Assembly (NCBI RefSeq): GCF_004919085.1
Contig: NZ_STGL01000003.1
Location: 310,001-374,000, forward strand
DNA length: 64,000 bases
Source of the DNA: Nocardioides sp. GY 10127
GTDB taxonomy: Bacteria; Actinomycetota; Actinomycetes; Propionibacteriales; Nocardioidaceae
Direction of reading: 5' to 3'
Shown here: positions 34,125-42,449 of the stretch, in pieces
How the letters are laid out: the number at the start of each line of letters is the position of its first letter
Position numbering within the stretch: position 1 is the stretch's first letter
Position numbers and translations under genes: made by a program
The notes under the pieces: generated by a model
Told to the model about the DNA's origin: nothing
What the model saw: only the letters and a program-made list of their open reading frames with translations
Databases searched by the model: none

Positions 34125-35198
34125 GTGGCCGAGCGCATCGTGCTCCACGTCGGGCTGATGAAGTCCGGCACGACCTACCTCCAGGGGCTGATGGAGGCCA
34201 GCAGCGACCTGCTGGCCGACCAGGGCGTGCTCTTCCCCGGGCCGACGTGGGACGCGCAGCTGCGGGCGGTGAACGACTTCCTCGGGCTGCCCCACTCCCG
34301 CCCGGGCGACTGGGAGGCGCTCTGCGCCGACGTGCGGGCGCACCCGGGCACGGTGCTGCTGTCCATGGAGTTCCTCGCCAACCTGGGGCCGGCCCGCGTC
34401 CGGCGGCTCGTCGCCGACCTGGGCGGCGCACGGACCGAGGCCGTCCTCACGGTCCGCGACCTCGGCCGCAGCGTCCCGGCCCTGTGGCAGGAGACCTGCA
34501 AGAACCGGCGCACCTGGACGTGGTCCGAGTACGTCGAGGGGGTCCGGCGGGGTGACGACGGGCCGGGCCCGGGTCGCCACTTCTGGCGTCGCTGCTCCTT
34601 CGCGACCATCGCGGCGCGCTGGGCCCAGGTGCTGGGAGGCGACCGCGTCACCGTCGTCACCGTGCCACCGCCCGGCGCCGACCCGGACCTCCTCTGGGCC
34701 AGGTTCCGCGAGGCCGTGGGCCTGGCGGACGCCCCGTGGCGCCGGCCCCCGCGCGCGAACGAGTCCCTCGGTGGCGCCTCGGCCCGCCTCATGCGGCTGC
34801 TCAACGAGCGGTCCGGCGACCTCGGCAGCGAGCAGTACCTGCACCGGTTCAAGGCGCTGGCCAAGTACACGCTGGGCGCGGACCGCGACAGCGAGCCCCG
34901 GATCGGGTTCGTCGTCCCCGACTGGCTCGCCGAGCGCTCGCGCGCCGAGGTCTCCGCGCTCGCCGGGTCCGGCGTCCGCCTGGTCGGCGACCTCGACGAG
35001 CTCACCCCGGTCGACACCGTCGGCAGCGACCCGGAGACGCTGCCGACGGAGGACCTCTTCGACGCCGCCCTCCGCGCCCTGGAGCAGCTGCTGCGCGAGG
35101 GGGACGACGCCCTGCGGCCGCCCTCGGAGCGGACCGGCGAGGAGGGCGTCCACGCCTGGCCGGAGCTGCGAGACGACCTGTATCCGCGGCAACCCTGA
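34125..35198 (+). CDS. Sulfotransferase-like protein 2
   Basis: 357 residues. It starts VAERIVLHVGLMKSGTTYLQ (PAPS-binding loop), contains TVRDLGRSVPALWQETCKN and ends with GVRLVGDLDEL. It is much closer to paralogue 3 than to 1: shared NRRxWxW, LMRLLNER, KALxKxTLGA and TPVDT blocks. GTG at 34125 with a weak GGGAGAGA site, 28 bp after gene 1. Start, spacing and strand suggest one transcript. Confidence 0.85.
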   Translation: MAERIVLHVGLMKSGTTYLQGLMEASSDLLADQGVLFPGPTWDAQLRAVNDFLGLPHSRPGDWEALCADVRAHPGTVLLSMEFLANLGPARVRRLVADLGGARTEAVLTVRDLGRSVPALWQETCKNRRTWTWSEYVEGVRRGDDGPGPGRHFWRRCSFATIAARWAQVLGGDRVTVVTVPPPGADPDLLWARFREAVGLADAPWRRPPRANESLGGASARLMRLLNERSGDLGSEQYLHRFKALAKYTLGADRDSEPRIGFVVPDWLAERSRAEVSALAGSGVRLVGDLDELTPVDTVGSDPETLPTEDLFDAALRALEQLLREGDDALRPPSERTGEEGVHAWPELRDDLYPRQP

Positions 35199-35210
35199 CG
35201 GCCTGGCCGT

Positions 35211-35222
35211 GTGCCAGAATGC
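35211..35222 (+). promoter_or_regulatory. Promoter-like motif GTGCNAGAATGC, copy 2
   Basis: GTGCCAGAATGC lies 46 bp before the third sulfotransferase start and matches the 32834 copy at 11 of 12 positions. Confidence 0.35.
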
Positions 35223-35267
35223 GCCCCGAGCCGGGCGCCTGGTCCGGCCTCGTACGAAGGGAAGTCC

Positions 35268-36446
35268 ATGGGCAAGCGGGTGGTCCTGCACGTCGGCCTG
35301 ATGAAGTCGGGGACGACGTACCTCCAGTCGCTGATGGAGGCCAACCACGAGCTGCTGCTCGAGCAGGGCGTCCTGTTCCCCACCCCGTGGGCGGTGCAGA
35401 CCCGCGGAGTCTCGGAGTTCCTCGAGCTGCCCCTCCAGCGCTTCCCGGGCGCCTGGGAGAAGCTGCGGGACCGCATCCTCGAGCACGACGGCACCAGCGT
35501 CGTCTCGATGGAGTACCTCGGCCCGGCCAAGGTCGAGCTCATCCGCCGCCTGCGCGACGAGCTCCCCGGCTGCGACGTCCAGGCCGTCATCACCATCCGC
35601 GACCTGGGCCGCGGCATCCCCGCCATGTGGCAGGAGACCATCAAGAACCGCCGCTCCTGGGGCTGGACCGAGTACCTGGAGGCGATCTCCGCCCGGGGCC
35701 CGAAGCCGACGGAGGCCGGCGCGCAGTTCTGGCGCCAGCAGGGCTTCGGCCGCGCGGTGGCCCGCTGGGCCGAGGGCCTGGGCGCCGCGAACGTCACCGT
35801 CATCACGATCCCCCAGCCGGGCGCCCCGCAGACCGTGCTGTGGGACCGCTTCAGCGAGGTCGCCGGCATCGCCCCGGGCGACTTCGCGCCGCCGGCGCGG
35901 AGCAACACCTCGCTCGGCCTGCACTCCACGCTGCTCATGCGGCTGCTCAACGAGCGCACCGAGGACCTCACCCGCGACCAGTACCGCCACCGGTACAAGG
36001 CGCTTTCGAAGCACACCCTCGGGGCGCACGCCCGCGAGGAGGCCAAGCTCGGCTTCGCCGTGCCGGCGTGGCTGCGCCGCCGCACCGAGAAGGAGATCGA
36101 GCTCGTGCGGAAGTCGGGCGTCCGCGTCGTCGGCGACCTGGCCGAGCTGACCCCGGTCGACACCGACGGCATCGAGCCCTCGGCCGTCTCCGACGCCGCC
36201 GTCCTCGACGCCGCGGTGCACGCGCTCGACGTCCTGCTGCGCGAGGGCGAGGACGCCTACCTGCCGGAGGCGCGACGCACCGGCGACGGCGGCACCCACC
36301 CATGGGAGCCCGGGAAGAAGCGGGTCGGCAAGGGTGGCGGCATGGGCCGCGGCCAGGGCGGTGGTCAGGGTGGCGGCCAGGGTGGTGGCCGGGGCCGCCG
36401 CGGCCAGGGCGCCCAGGCGGGCTCCGAGGACGCCTCCGACGACTGA
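35268..36446 (+). CDS. Sulfotransferase-like protein 3 with Gly-rich tail
   Basis: 392 residues. VVLHVGLMKSGTTYLQSL at the start, TIRDLGRGIPAMWQETIKN, RRSWGWTEYLE, LMRLLNER and LTPVDTDG, as in paralogue 2. The C-terminal ~45 residues are Gly-Gln-Arg rich (GGGQGGGQGGGRGRRG-like), absent from the other two and resembling RNA- or surface-binding tails. ATG at 35268 with GAAGGGA 7 nt upstream. A perfect terminator hairpin follows. Confidence 0.86.
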   Translation: MGKRVVLHVGLMKSGTTYLQSLMEANHELLLEQGVLFPTPWAVQTRGVSEFLELPLQRFPGAWEKLRDRILEHDGTSVVSMEYLGPAKVELIRRLRDELPGCDVQAVITIRDLGRGIPAMWQETIKNRRSWGWTEYLEAISARGPKPTEAGAQFWRQQGFGRAVARWAEGLGAANVTVITIPQPGAPQTVLWDRFSEVAGIAPGDFAPPARSNTSLGLHSTLLMRLLNERTEDLTRDQYRHRYKALSKHTLGAHAREEAKLGFAVPAWLRRRTEKEIELVRKSGVRVVGDLAELTPVDTDGIEPSAVSDAAVLDAAVHALDVLLREGEDAYLPEARRTGDGGTHPWEPGKKRVGKGGGMGRGQGGGQGGGQGGGRGRRGQGAQAGSEDASDD

Positions 36447-36476
36447 CGGGCCGCCTCGAGAGGCCCCACCGAGCAC

Positions 36477-36510
36477 CACAGCCCCCGCCCGGGACCGGGC
36501 GGGGGCTGTG
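36477..36510. terminator. Strong terminator after the sulfotransferase cluster
   Basis: Perfect 16-bp stem (36477-36492 with 36495-36510) with a 2-nt loop, between convergent genes. Confidence 0.9.
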
Positions 36511-36549
36511 TCGTTCCTGCGTGCCGTTCCTGCGTGCTGTCGGGCGACG

Positions 36550-37746
36550 TCAGCGCGGCTGCGCGTAGTCCTTGAGCAGCGCCCGGCCGATGATCATCTT
36601 CTGGATGTCGCTGGTGCCCTCGCCGATCAGCATGAACGCGCTCTCGCGGTAGAGCCGCTCGATCTCGTACTCCTTGGAGTAGCCGTAGCCGCCGTGGATG
36701 CGGAAGGACGCCTCCACCACCTCGTTGCAGTACTCGCTGGCGAGCATCTTGGCCATGCCGGCCTCGACGTCCATGCGCTTGCCGGTGTCCTTGAGTCGCC
36801 CGGCGCGCACCATCATCGAGTGCGCCGCCTCGACCTTCGTCGCCATCTCCGCGAGGCGGAACTGGATGGCCTGGTGCTGGGCGATCGGCTTGCCGAAGGT
36901 CTCGCGCTGCTGGGCGTAGGCGATGGCGAGCTCGAACGCGCGCCACGCGATGCCGCAGGCCCGGGCGGCCACGTTGACGCGGCCCACCTCCACGCCGTCC
37001 ATCATCTGGTAGAAGCCCTTGCCGGGCTCGCCGCCGAGGATCTGACCGGCGCCGATGCGGTGGTCGTTGAAGACCGCCTCGGTGGTGTCGACGCCCTTGT
37101 AGCCCATCTTGTCGATCTTGCCGGGGATGGTGAGGCCGGGGGCGGTCTCGCCGAAGCCGGGCTCCTTCTCCACCAGGAAGGTCGTCATGTTGCGGTACAC
37201 CGAGTCGGCGCCCTCGTCGGTCTTGGTGAGCACCGCGATGAGGGTGGACGTGCCGCCGTTGGTGAGCCACATCTTCTGGCCGGTGATCGAGTAGGACCCG
37301 TCGTCCAGCTTCGTGGCCTTGGTGGAGATGGCCGAGACGTCGGACCCGAGGCCCGGCTCGGACATCGAGAAGGCGCCGCGCACCTCGCCGGTGGCCATCC
37401 GGGGCAGGTACTTCTGCTTCTGCTCCTCGGTGCCGTGCTGCATCAGCATGTAGGCCACGATGAAGTGGGTGTTGATGACGCCGGAGACGCTCATCCAGCC
37501 GCGCGCGATCTCCTCCACGCACAGCGCGTAGGTGAGGAGCGACTCCCCGAGCCCGCCGTACTCCTCGGGGATCATCAGCCCGAAGACCCCGAGCTCCTTG
37601 AGGCCCTCGACGATCTCGGCGGGGTACTCGTCGGCGTGCTCCAGGTCGTTGGCGACCGGGATGATCTCCTTCTCCACGAAGGCCCGCACGGCCTTCAGGA
37701 TCTCGGTCTGGTCCTCGGTGAGGCCCTCGGTCGAGCAGAGACGCAT
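36550..37746 (-). CDS. Acyl-CoA dehydrogenase
   Basis: 398 residues with the family layout: N-terminal helices, FAD-binding AFSMSEPGLGSDVS and GQKMWLTNGG, C-terminal helices with YGYSKEYEIERLYRES, and GEGTSDIQKMIIGRALL, which places the catalytic base by homology to short/medium-chain enzymes. It oxidises an acyl-CoA thioester, passing electrons to ETF. Closest-looking group: short/branched-chain; chain length cannot be read. The ATG at 37744-37746 follows GAGGAT. A palindrome overlaps its likely promoter. Confidence 0.92.
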   Translation of the reverse strand: MRLCSTEGLTEDQTEILKAVRAFVEKEIIPVANDLEHADEYPAEIVEGLKELGVFGLMIPEEYGGLGESLLTYALCVEEIARGWMSVSGVINTHFIVAYMLMQHGTEEQKQKYLPRMATGEVRGAFSMSEPGLGSDVSAISTKATKLDDGSYSITGQKMWLTNGGTSTLIAVLTKTDEGADSVYRNMTTFLVEKEPGFGETAPGLTIPGKIDKMGYKGVDTTEAVFNDHRIGAGQILGGEPGKGFYQMMDGVEVGRVNVAARACGIAWRAFELAIAYAQQRETFGKPIAQHQAIQFRLAEMATKVEAAHSMMVRAGRLKDTGKRMDVEAGMAKMLASEYCNEVVEASFRIHGGYGYSKEYEIERLYRESAFMLIGEGTSDIQKMIIGRALLKDYAQPR

Positions 37747-37857
37747 GGCTCATCCTCCACGGTGTGCGGCGGCGTCCGTCGCCCCCCGGTGCCCGGCGTG
37801 GTCTGCCTGCTCCTGGGTGGACGCGTGCGCCGACGGCGGAACGTCGGTCGGAGCCCG

Positions 37858-37886
37858 ACAGTATTACCGGCGCGTTACGCCGGGTA
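37858..37886 (-). promoter_or_regulatory. Promoter with overlapping palindrome upstream of acyl-CoA dehydrogenase
   Basis: On the minus strand, TACTGT (complement of 37858-37863) is a good -10. Immediately upstream lies an inverted repeat CCGGCG-N5-CGCCGG flanked by TTAC/GTA elements (37863-37886), resembling operators of fatty-acid TetR regulators. The leader would be ~110 nt. Confidence 0.4.
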
Positions 37887-38016
37887 CCGGCCTCGCGGTG
37901 ACGCAGGTCACGCGGGTCGCGGGTGGGGAGGCGATCACCGCACGCGGCGCACACGAGGGGCCCATGACGGGCGGGCACGACGAACGGGTGGGGGACGCGG
38001 GCGCTAGCGTGACCCT

Positions 38017-39309
38017 GTGAGCTCCTCCCCGTCCCGAGTCTTCGTCGCCAGGCTCGTGGGTCTGCCGGTCTTCGACCCGCAGGGCGAGCAGGTCGGCAAG
38101 GTCCGCGACCTCGTCGCGGCCGTGCGCTCGGAGGACCACCAGCCCCGCGTCCTGGGCCTCGTGCTCGAGGTCTTCGGGAGGCGCCGGATCTTCGTGCCCA
38201 TGACCCGGGTGACGAACATCGACGCGGGCCAGGTGTACACCACGGGCCTGCTCAACATGCGCCGCTTCGAGCAGCGCTCCACCGAGACGCTCGTCATCGG
38301 CCAGATGCTCGACCGGACCGTCACCATCAAGGAGAACGGGATCTCGGGCGTCGTCTACGACGTGGGCATGGAGCAGGCCCGCAACCGCGACTGGGTCGTC
38401 TCCCGCATCGCCCTCCAGGAGCCGGGCAAGGGCCTGCGCCGCCGGGGGCAGACGCACGTCGTGGAGTGGCGCGACGTCGAGGGGCTCAGCCGGCGCGAGG
38501 CCGCGCAGGGCGCCACGCACCTCCTGCACGCGCTCAACGAGATGCGCCCGGCCGACGCGGCCACGATGATCCACGAGCTCCCGGCCGAGCGGCGCACCGC
38601 CGTCGTGAGCGCCCTGGACGACGAGCGGCTCGCCGACGTCCTGGAGGAGCTGTCCGAGGACGACCAGGTCGAGATCCTCTCCGCCCTCGAGGAGGAGCGG
38701 GCCGCCGACGTCCTGGAGGAGATGAGCCCGGACGACGCCGCCGACCTCATCGCCGAGCTCCCGCCGGACACCGCGGCCGCCCTGCTGGACCTCATGGAGC
38801 CGGAGGAGGCCGAGGACGTCAAGCGGCTGATGTCCTACGTGGAGGACACCGCCGGCGCGATGATGACGCCGGAGCCGGTCATCCTGCCGCCGGACGCCAC
38901 GATCGCCGAGGCGCTGGCGCACGTGCGTCGCCCGGACCTCACCCCGTCCCTGGCCTCCCAGGTCTACGTGTGCCGCCAGCCGCTGGAGACCCCCACCGGG
39001 CGGTTCCTGGGCGTCGCCCACATCCAGCGGCTGCTGCGCGAGCCCCCCTCCACCCTGGTGGCGGGCGCCCTGGACGACACCATGGAGCCGCTGCGTCCCG
39101 AGGCGTCCAAGGACGAGGTCGCCGCGTACCTGGCCACCTACAACCTCGTGGCCGCCGCCGTGGTGGACGAGAGCGGCCACCTGCTCGGCGCGGTCACCGT
39201 CGACGACCTGCTCGACCACCTGCTGCCCGAGGGCTGGCGCGACGCGGCCCCGCGCCGCTCCGTCGTGCCGCAGGCGCCCACCCCGCGGGGAGGTGCGGCC
39301 CGTGGCTGA
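38017..39309 (+). CDS. MgtE N-terminal / CBS domain protein without the transporter domain
   Basis: 430 residues. N-terminal PRC-barrel-like region (VGLPVFDPQGEQVGKVRDLV), then the MgtE N domain of acidic helical repeats (from about 165: LLHALNEMRPADAATMI, ADVLEELSEDDQVEIL, ADVLEEMSPDDAADLIAEL) and two CBS motifs (AGAMMTPEPVILPPDATI; AVTVDDLLDHLLPEGW). MgtE's membrane channel is absent, so this is a soluble Mg2+ or nucleotide sensor rather than a transporter. GTG start: TAGCGT plus 6 nt upstream suggests leaderless transcription. It overlaps the DUF1003 gene by 8 bp, and both seem co-expressed. Confidence 0.88.
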   Translation: MSSSPSRVFVARLVGLPVFDPQGEQVGKVRDLVAAVRSEDHQPRVLGLVLEVFGRRRIFVPMTRVTNIDAGQVYTTGLLNMRRFEQRSTETLVIGQMLDRTVTIKENGISGVVYDVGMEQARNRDWVVSRIALQEPGKGLRRRGQTHVVEWRDVEGLSRREAAQGATHLLHALNEMRPADAATMIHELPAERRTAVVSALDDERLADVLEELSEDDQVEILSALEEERAADVLEEMSPDDAADLIAELPPDTAAALLDLMEPEEAEDVKRLMSYVEDTAGAMMTPEPVILPPDATIAEALAHVRRPDLTPSLASQVYVCRQPLETPTGRFLGVAHIQRLLREPPSTLVAGALDDTMEPLRPEASKDEVAAYLATYNLVAAAVVDESGHLLGAVTVDDLLDHLLPEGWRDAAPRRSVVPQAPTPRGGAARG

Positions 39310-39994
39310 CGAGCGACCCCGCGAGACGATGCGCGAGCGGCTCGCCCGCCGCGTCGAGGCCCGGGAGACCCGCGAGCGCGACGCGCGGCCCCCGGTGCGC
39401 CGCGACACCCGCCCCGACCGGGCCGACTCCCCTCGCCTGGACACCCCGCGCGACACCCGCCGCCACCTCGTGCGGCGCCCCGCCTACGACTCCGACACGT
39501 TCGGGACGTTCGCCGAGCAGTTCGCCCGTTTCATGGGCACCGCGCAGTTCCTGCTGTGGATGACCGGCTTCGTCGTCATCTGGGTCGTGTGGAACGCGCT
39601 CACCCCGACCGGCTGGCACTTCGACGGCTACCCGTTCATCTTCCTCACCCTCATGCTCAGCCTCCAGGCCTCCTACGCCGCGCCCCTGATCCTGCTCGCG
39701 CAGAACCGCCAGGAGGCCCGGGACCGGGTGGTCGCCGAGCAGGACCGGCAGGCCGACGCGCGAGCCCACGCCGACATGGAGTTCCTCTCCCGCGAGGTCG
39801 CGAGCCTGCGCATGGGTCTGGGCGAGGTCGCCACCCGTGACTTCGTCCGCTCCGAGCTGCGCGCGCTGCTCGCCGAGCTCGAGGAGCAGTGGGCCGAGCG
39901 GGACGAGGACGACGAGCCGGACGGCGAGGCCGACGGCGACCGGTCCCGGCCGGTCCGTCCGCCCAAGGCCCCGGCGCCCCGCCGGCGTCCCTGA
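39302..39994 (+). CDS. DUF1003 membrane protein
   Basis: 230 residues. A basic N-terminus (~60 residues) precedes the conserved block FAEQFARFMGTAQFLLWM, two predicted helices (FVVIWVVWNAL; FPFIFLTLMLSL-like) and the DUF1003 signature SYAAPLILLAQNRQEARDR, then a coiled, acidic C-terminus. Function unknown; the family is often next to the MgtE-N/CBS gene in actinobacteria. The GTG at 39302 follows GGAGGT and lies inside the end of the upstream gene. Confidence 0.87.
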   Translation: MADERPRETMRERLARRVEARETRERDARPPVRRDTRPDRADSPRLDTPRDTRRHLVRRPAYDSDTFGTFAEQFARFMGTAQFLLWMTGFVVIWVVWNALTPTGWHFDGYPFIFLTLMLSLQASYAAPLILLAQNRQEARDRVVAEQDRQADARAHADMEFLSREVASLRMGLGEVATRDFVRSELRALLAELEEQWAERDEDDEPDGEADGDRSRPVRPPKAPAPRRRP

Positions 39995-40077
39995 GCCAGG
40001 GCCCCCGCGAGCGGCCACCGTCCGCGGGGCACGCCCCGATGCGGCGTCCGCGGACGGCGCTCCTAGACTCACTGACC

Positions 40078-41238
40078 GTGAGTGTCTCGCTGGAGCAGGT
40101 CCAGGCCGCGCTGGCCCGGGTGAACGACCCCGAGATCAAGCGCCCCATCACCGAGCTGGGCATGGTGCGCGACGTCACGGTGACCGAGGACGGGGCGGTC
40201 TCGCTGACCGTCCTGCTGACGGTGGCCGGGTGTCCGCTGAAGGACACGATCGACCGCGACGTCAAGGCTGCCGTGAGCGGCGTGGCCGGGGTGAGCGGCA
40301 TCGACCTCACCCTCGGGGTCATGACCGACGAGGACCGCGCGGCCCTCAAGGAGGTGCTCAGCGACGGCACCGCCGCCCGCGAGATCCCCTTCGCGCAGCC
40401 GGGAAACCTCACCAAGGTCTTCGCGATCGCCTCCGGCAAGGGCGGCGTCGGCAAGTCCACGGTCACGGTCAACCTGGCCGTCGCCATGGCCCGCCAGGGC
40501 CTCAAGGTCGGGCTCGTGGACGCCGACATCTACGGCCACTCCGTGCCGGCGATGCTGGGCGTGGCCGACCACCGGCCCACCCAGGTGGACGACCTGATCA
40601 TGCCCGTCCCGACCTCCTCGGGCGTCTCGGTCATCTCCATCGGCATGCTCAAGCCGCGCCGTGACCAGGTGGTCGCCTGGCGCGGCCCCATGCTCGACCG
40701 CGCGCTCGTGCAGATGCTCGCCGACGTCTACTGGGGCGACCTGGACGTGCTGCTGCTCGACCTCCCGCCCGGCACCGGCGACATCGCCATCTCGCTCGGG
40801 CAGCACCTGCCCGGTGCCGAGGTCGTCGTCGTCACCACGCCGCAGGAGGCCGCCGCCGAGGTCGCCGAGCGCGCCGGCACGATGGCCTCGATGATGCACC
40901 AGCGCGTCGTGGGCGTCGTGGAGAACATGAGCTGGTTCCCGTGCCCGCACTGCGCCGCGGAGGGCAAGGACCACCGCCTGGACGTCTTCGGCACCGGCGG
41001 CGGCACCCGGGTGGCGGCCACGCTCTCGGAGCGGTTCGGCTACGACGTCCCCGTCCTGGGCGAGATCCCGCTCGACACCGTGCTCCGCACGGGCGGCGAC
41101 GAGGGCACCCCGGTGGTCGAGGCGGACCCGTCCGCCCCGGGTGCGCGGGTGCTCACCGACGTGGCCGCGCGCCTCGCCGGACGTGGCCGAGGTCTCGCGG
41201 GCATGCAGCTGGGGCTGACACCCCAGAACAAGTTCTAG
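40078..41238 (+). CDS. Mrp/NBP35-type Fe-S cluster carrier ATPase
   Basis: 386 residues. An N-terminal MIP18/DUF59 domain (about 1-85: ARVNDPEIKRPITELGMV, VLLTVAGCPLKDTI) is fused to a MinD-type ATPase with SGKGGVGKST (119-128), VDADIYG, LLDLPPGTGD, and CPHC for a bridging cluster. Mrp proteins carry and deliver Fe-S clusters. GTG at 40078 with TAGACT 8 nt upstream suggests a leaderless transcript. Located 83 bp after DUF1003 and 23 bp before the TatB-like gene. Confidence 0.93.
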   Translation: MSVSLEQVQAALARVNDPEIKRPITELGMVRDVTVTEDGAVSLTVLLTVAGCPLKDTIDRDVKAAVSGVAGVSGIDLTLGVMTDEDRAALKEVLSDGTAAREIPFAQPGNLTKVFAIASGKGGVGKSTVTVNLAVAMARQGLKVGLVDADIYGHSVPAMLGVADHRPTQVDDLIMPVPTSSGVSVISIGMLKPRRDQVVAWRGPMLDRALVQMLADVYWGDLDVLLLDLPPGTGDIAISLGQHLPGAEVVVVTTPQEAAAEVAERAGTMASMMHQRVVGVVENMSWFPCPHCAAEGKDHRLDVFGTGGGTRVAATLSERFGYDVPVLGEIPLDTVLRTGGDEGTPVVEADPSAPGARVLTDVAARLAGRGRGLAGMQLGLTPQNKF

Positions 41239-41261
41239 GTACCGAGCCCTAGGCTGCCCTC

Positions 41262-41618
41262 GTGCCCGGCTGGTCCCCCGTCCCGATGATCCTCGACATC
41301 GGTCTGCCCGAGATGGCGGTCATCGCCGTCGTCGCGATCCTGGTCTTCGGCCCCGACAAGCTCCCCGAGCTGGCGCGCCAGGCGGCGCAGTGGGTGAAGA
41401 TCGCCCGCCGCTTCGCCAACCAGGCCCGCGACGAGCTCCGCGACGAGCTCGGGCCGGAGTACGCCGACCTCGAGCTCAAGGACCTCGACCCCCGGCAGAT
41501 CGTCCGCAAGCACATCCTCGAGGCGCTCGAGGACGACGACGAGGACGAGGACGAGGACGACGAGCCGGACGTTCTCGAGGACGGCGAGGTCCCGCCGTTC
41601 GACGACGAGGCGACCTGA
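41262..41618 (+). CDS. tatB: TatB-like Sec-independent translocase protein
   Basis: 118 residues. Single N-terminal membrane helix (MAVIAVVAILVFG, about 17-29) followed by the hallmark FGPDKLPELAR and an amphipathic helix, then an acidic Asp/Glu tail (EDDDEDEDEDDEP). Matches TatA/B; its length suggests TatB, the receptor partner of TatC, but no tatC is in the window. TAGGCT 6 nt before the GTG favours a leaderless start there; the family-like ATG at 41286 is the alternative. Confidence 0.85.
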   Translation: MPGWSPVPMILDIGLPEMAVIAVVAILVFGPDKLPELARQAAQWVKIARRFANQARDELRDELGPEYADLELKDLDPRQIVRKHILEALEDDDEDEDEDDEPDVLEDGEVPPFDDEAT

Positions 41619-41688
41619 TCCTGCGGGCGCCCGCACCGGCCTGCCCGGAGCTTGCTCGAGGCCTGCTCGGGGCGTGCTCTGGGCCTGC

Positions 41689-42228
41689 TCAGACCTCGCG
41701 CGAGCTGAGGGCTGCCAGCGCCGCCCACGGCACCAGCAGCCCGCGCGGGGGCTCGCCCTCGGCGAGCTCGACGAAGTCACCCCCGACACGGAGCACCACG
41801 CCCTCGTGACGTGAGCCGTCGACCAGGTGCAGCACGCACTGCTCTCGCGCGTCGGCGAGTCGACGCAGGGCCGATCCCAGGCCCAGCCGGGCCACGGCCG
41901 GCCACGCCACCGCGGGCACGGCCCGGGCGGACGCGCCGTCGACCCCGAGCAGGGCGTCGGTGCGGACGACCCAGTCCTGCGCGGCCCCGGCGAGGACCAG
42001 CCAGCCGTCGGCGACCCGGTCGAGGCGGCCACGCAGTCGCCCCACGCCGCTCACTCGCAGTGACACCTCCTGCCCGACGCTGGCCATGAGCCGCGCGGCG
42101 AGGCTGACGGTGGCGTACTCGGCGCGCGCCCGGTCCTCGAGCTCGGCGCCCCGCTCGGCCGCCCAGGCGGCCTCGGCCTGGGACTCCAGGTCGTCCAGCA
42201 GCGAGAACAGCTGCTCCTCCCAGGACAT
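41689..42228 (-). CDS. Conserved actinobacterial protein of unknown function
   Basis: 179 residues. An N-terminal acidic helix (SWEEQLFSLLDDLESQAEAAWAAE) precedes a beta-rich body with SVGQEVSLRVSGVGRLRG, WLVLAGAAQDW and SRHEGVVLRVGGDFVELAEG. It resembles an Hfq/LSM-like or PRC-like small beta-barrel, without a family I can name. CACAGT plus 6 nt precedes the ATG. Convergent with the TatB gene. Function unknown. Confidence 0.7.
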   Translation of the reverse strand: MSWEEQLFSLLDDLESQAEAAWAAERGAELEDRARAEYATVSLAARLMASVGQEVSLRVSGVGRLRGRLDRVADGWLVLAGAAQDWVVRTDALLGVDGASARAVPAVAWPAVARLGLGSALRRLADAREQCVLHLVDGSRHEGVVLRVGGDFVELAEGEPPRGLLVPWAALAALSSREV

Positions 42229-42292
42229 GCGGCCACTGTGGCACACCCCGCCCACCGCGCGCTCGCGGTCGTCCCACACGCCTCAGGTGTTT

Positions 42293-42430
42293 CGTTTGAC
42301 CTTGTTTGCGTTCGTTTGCTTGTTCTGACACTCATTCAGGTCCAGATCCGTTCCTGAGCCCACGTTCCTGTGGATTGTCGGTTGCATGCGTCCGCACATC
42401 GACGTTTCATGAGGCAAACGCACGCAAACG
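42293..42430. promoter_or_regulatory. Helically phased GTTTG repeats upstream of the LysM gene
   Basis: YGTTTG occurs at 42293, 42303 and 42313, exactly 10 bp apart, and inverted copies (CAAACG) at 42415 and 42425, again 10 bp apart. The segment is visibly AT-richer than its surroundings and lies just before the LysM gene and after a divergent start. The regular spacing puts every site on the same face of the helix, as expected for a cooperative DNA-binding protein (BldC-like or excisionase-like, inference). Confidence 0.6.
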
Positions 42431-42449
42431 CAAGGATCGGGGTCTCGGG

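Noticed and set aside
38017..39309. Complete MgtE magnesium transporter
   Set aside because: Only the N domain and CBS region are present; no membrane segments follow, so transport is unsupported.
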